Source: Pseudonocardia sp. MH-G8 (lineage in GTDB: Bacteria > Actinomycetota > Actinomycetes > Mycobacteriales > Pseudonocardiaceae). Taken from it: a DNA stretch of 64,000 nucleotides. Shown here in pieces: positions 46,101 through 49,100 of the stretch (positions are counted from its first letter, which is position 1; every line of letters starts with the position of its first letter). The notes under the pieces are model-generated. The model was not told the DNA's origin and searched no databases. It saw only the letters and a list, made by a program, of their open reading frames with translations. Location: assembly GCF_002262885.1 (NCBI RefSeq), contig NZ_NKYF01000002.1, forward strand, positions 62,001-126,000, in the 5' to 3' direction. A program made the position numbers and the translations under genes.

Positions 46101-49100
46101 CCTGCTGGGCCTGCTGCTCGGCGGCGTCGTTCTGCTGTTCGGCGATGATGTCGGCCACGACCTGGCCGGATCCCGCCGTGGAGTTGCTCTGAGCCTGGCA
46201 ACCGGACTCACCGGCCGCACAGCTCGCGGTGGTGCTGGATCCGCCGGCCGGTGGGCCGCGCGCCCCGTTCCCGTCGTTCACGGCGGTGGGGCCGTCGCTG
46301 CCGGCGGCCGAGGTCCGGGTGGTGCCGGCGCAGTCGCCCGAGCTCCCGGCGCAGTCCAGGGTGGCCGAGGCCATCGTCCAACTCGACGCACCCGGCACCG
46401 TGGGGCCACCGGTGTTCGCGCTCGAACCCGGCGCAGTCGGCGCGGGCGGCACCGCCGGCCGGTCCTGGCCATCAGCCGGCGCCTGCTGCTCCTCGGGAGC
46501 GTCACCAGTGGTCTCCGACGACACCGTCGCGTTCGCCGTCGACCGTTCCGCCACCAGCGGCGCGATCACGTTCGCGTCCGGGCCCGACGAGGCCCCGGAG
46601 TTCGTCACCGCCTGGCACACCCCGCCCGACACGCCCTCACACGAGCCCTCGCTGCGCGAGCCACGCGCATCCGGCGACACCGACGGGTCCGTCGCGGTCG
46701 CCGCGCTGGACACCTTCCCGCCACAGACCACCGACCCGTCACACGTCAGCGCCGCACCGGCCGCCGACGCCGCCGACGGACCGGCCGACAGCCGCGCGGC
46801 GTTGATCGCCTTCGGGTTCCCGTTCGCATCGACCTGCTCACCCGACAGCGCCAGCGCCGCCCCCGAACCCGTCGAAGCCTGCGACACCGACCGCACCTGG
46901 CACCCGCCGGTGCCACTCGCACAGCTCGCCGTACCCTCCGACGTGCGCGGCGCGCCACCATTCACCGCGCCGTCCCACGCCGCCGTGCTGGTCTTCACCG
47001 TGCCCGAGCACGCCGTCCCGCCCTCACACGCCACGCTCGCCGTCGACGACGACGTCGAGGACGGGCCGCTGGTCGGCTGCCCCGCCACCGGGAGCCCGGT
47101 CTCCGGGTCGGTCACCACGAAGTCCGGCGCCGACGACGCCGACGACCTGCTCGACCCCTCGCACCCGCCACCGGTGACCGTGCAGTCCGCGGACGCGCGG
47201 GACCCGCGGGCGTGCGGCGAGACCGCGGTGTCACGCGCACTCGTCCCCGACGCCGTGGTACCGCCGCAGGAGCCGGCACCGCCGGAGCACGCCACCGACG
47301 CGCCCGCGTTCGACACGCTGACCGGGCCGGACACCGCGGTCACGCCGGTGGCCGCGGCCTCCTGCGCCGAGACGACGTCGCGGTCGGCGACCGTCGTGTC
47401 GGCCTGCGCCCCGCACCCACCACCGGCACCGTGCACCGAACAGGCCGACGTCGCCGTGCTGTCACGCACCCCGGTGACGTCCCCCGACGCCGCACCGGAG
47501 GTCGTCGCACGACCCGAGCCCGTGCAGGCCACGTCGTCGCAGTCGACCCGAGATCCCGCCGTGCTCGACGCGACCAGCTCGCGGGCGGCGACCGGGCGCA
47601 CCGCGGCGAGCGCATCGTCCGAACCGCTCCACTCCTGCTCCCCGGCCCGGTCGCTCACCTCCGACGTGGAGTCGGTCGAGCAGCCGCCCGCGGCGGCCTC
47701 ACAGCTCGTGGAGGCGCTGGTCTCGCGGACCGGGGCAGCCCCGCCCGCGAGCGCGGCGGTGCCGGTGACCTTCCCGCCCGTGGTGGTCTTCGCCGTGCCG
47801 GAGCATCCTGCGGCGCCGGCACAGTCGACCGAGGCGTCGGCCTCGCTCGCGCCGGCGCTGTCGCCGTCCTCGGCGTCGGTGGCGGAGTCGCTGCGGGTCT
47901 CGCAGCCGCCGCCGCTGACCGTGCACGTGGCCGATCCGTTCGTCGCGCTCCGCGGGGAGCTCTTCGCGGCAGCAGCGCCCGCAGCGTCCGTGACGTCGTC
48001 GTGGCCCGCGTCGGTGGTGCTGGTGGCCGTGCCGGTGCAGGCGGCGTCGCAGTCGACGGACGATTCCGCATGCGCCTCGCCGCCCTCGTCGGACACCTCG
48101 ACCGAGCTGGAGGTGCCGCAACCCGCGGCCGAATCGCAGTGGGCAGAACCCGTGCCCTCACGACGCTGCTCGCTCACCGGTCCCGCCGCGGCGACGGTCC
48201 GGCCCGCCGTGACGGCCTCGGCACCGCCCTCGCCGTCCACGTCGGCCGCACGGGCGTTCCGGTCCGTGCCGGATCCGCTGCTGCTGCTGTCGCACGACCC
48301 GCCGTCGGTGTCGCAGTCCGACCCGGCCTGCGACCGATCGGCGTGCGACTCGGTGCCGCACTCGCCGGTGCACGAGGCCGCCGCGGACGTCCGGTCCTCG
48401 GGCGCGTCGGCCCGCTTCGGACCCGAGCTGTCACTGCGACACGATCCGCCGCCGGACTCGCACGCCGACGCCCCGCCGCCCGGTGTCGCGACGCTGTGCT
48501 GGGAACACCCGCGGGCGTCGCCGTCGCACCGCGCGGACGCGCTGGTCTCCTCGCCGTCGGCGCCCCGGCTCGACGCGCTGGACCCGCAGCCGGCATCGGC
48601 ACCGGACAGGTCGCACGAGGCCTCGCTCTTGCTCTCCCCCGACTTCGACGACGCACCGCACCCCGACGACACACCCGACAGGGCCACGCACCGGTCCTCG
48701 TCGCGCTCCCCGTCCTCGGACTCCGACACCGAGCCGCACTCGACGAACGCGCCGTCCGAACCGCACCCCGCGGCCGAGCCCTCGTCGTCCAGGCCGTCCT
48801 CGGGCACGACCCGCGCGTCCCGGTCGGTGGCCTCCATCAGCTCGTCGGTGGCCTCGTAGACCTCGTCACGCCGCTCCTCGAACTCCGCGGCATTGCGGGC
48901 GTGCTCCTTCTTGGCCGCCTTGTTCGTCACCGACCCCGCGGAGACCTTCTTCTCCTCGGCCTCGAGCTCCTTCTTCGCCGCGTCCAGGTCCTGGTGCCCG
49001 TCGACGACCTCGTCGACCAGCTCGGCGCGATCCTCCGACAGCTCCGCCCGGTCCTGCGCGACCTGGTGCTCCAGCTCGGCGTGGTCGGCGGCCTTCTTGT

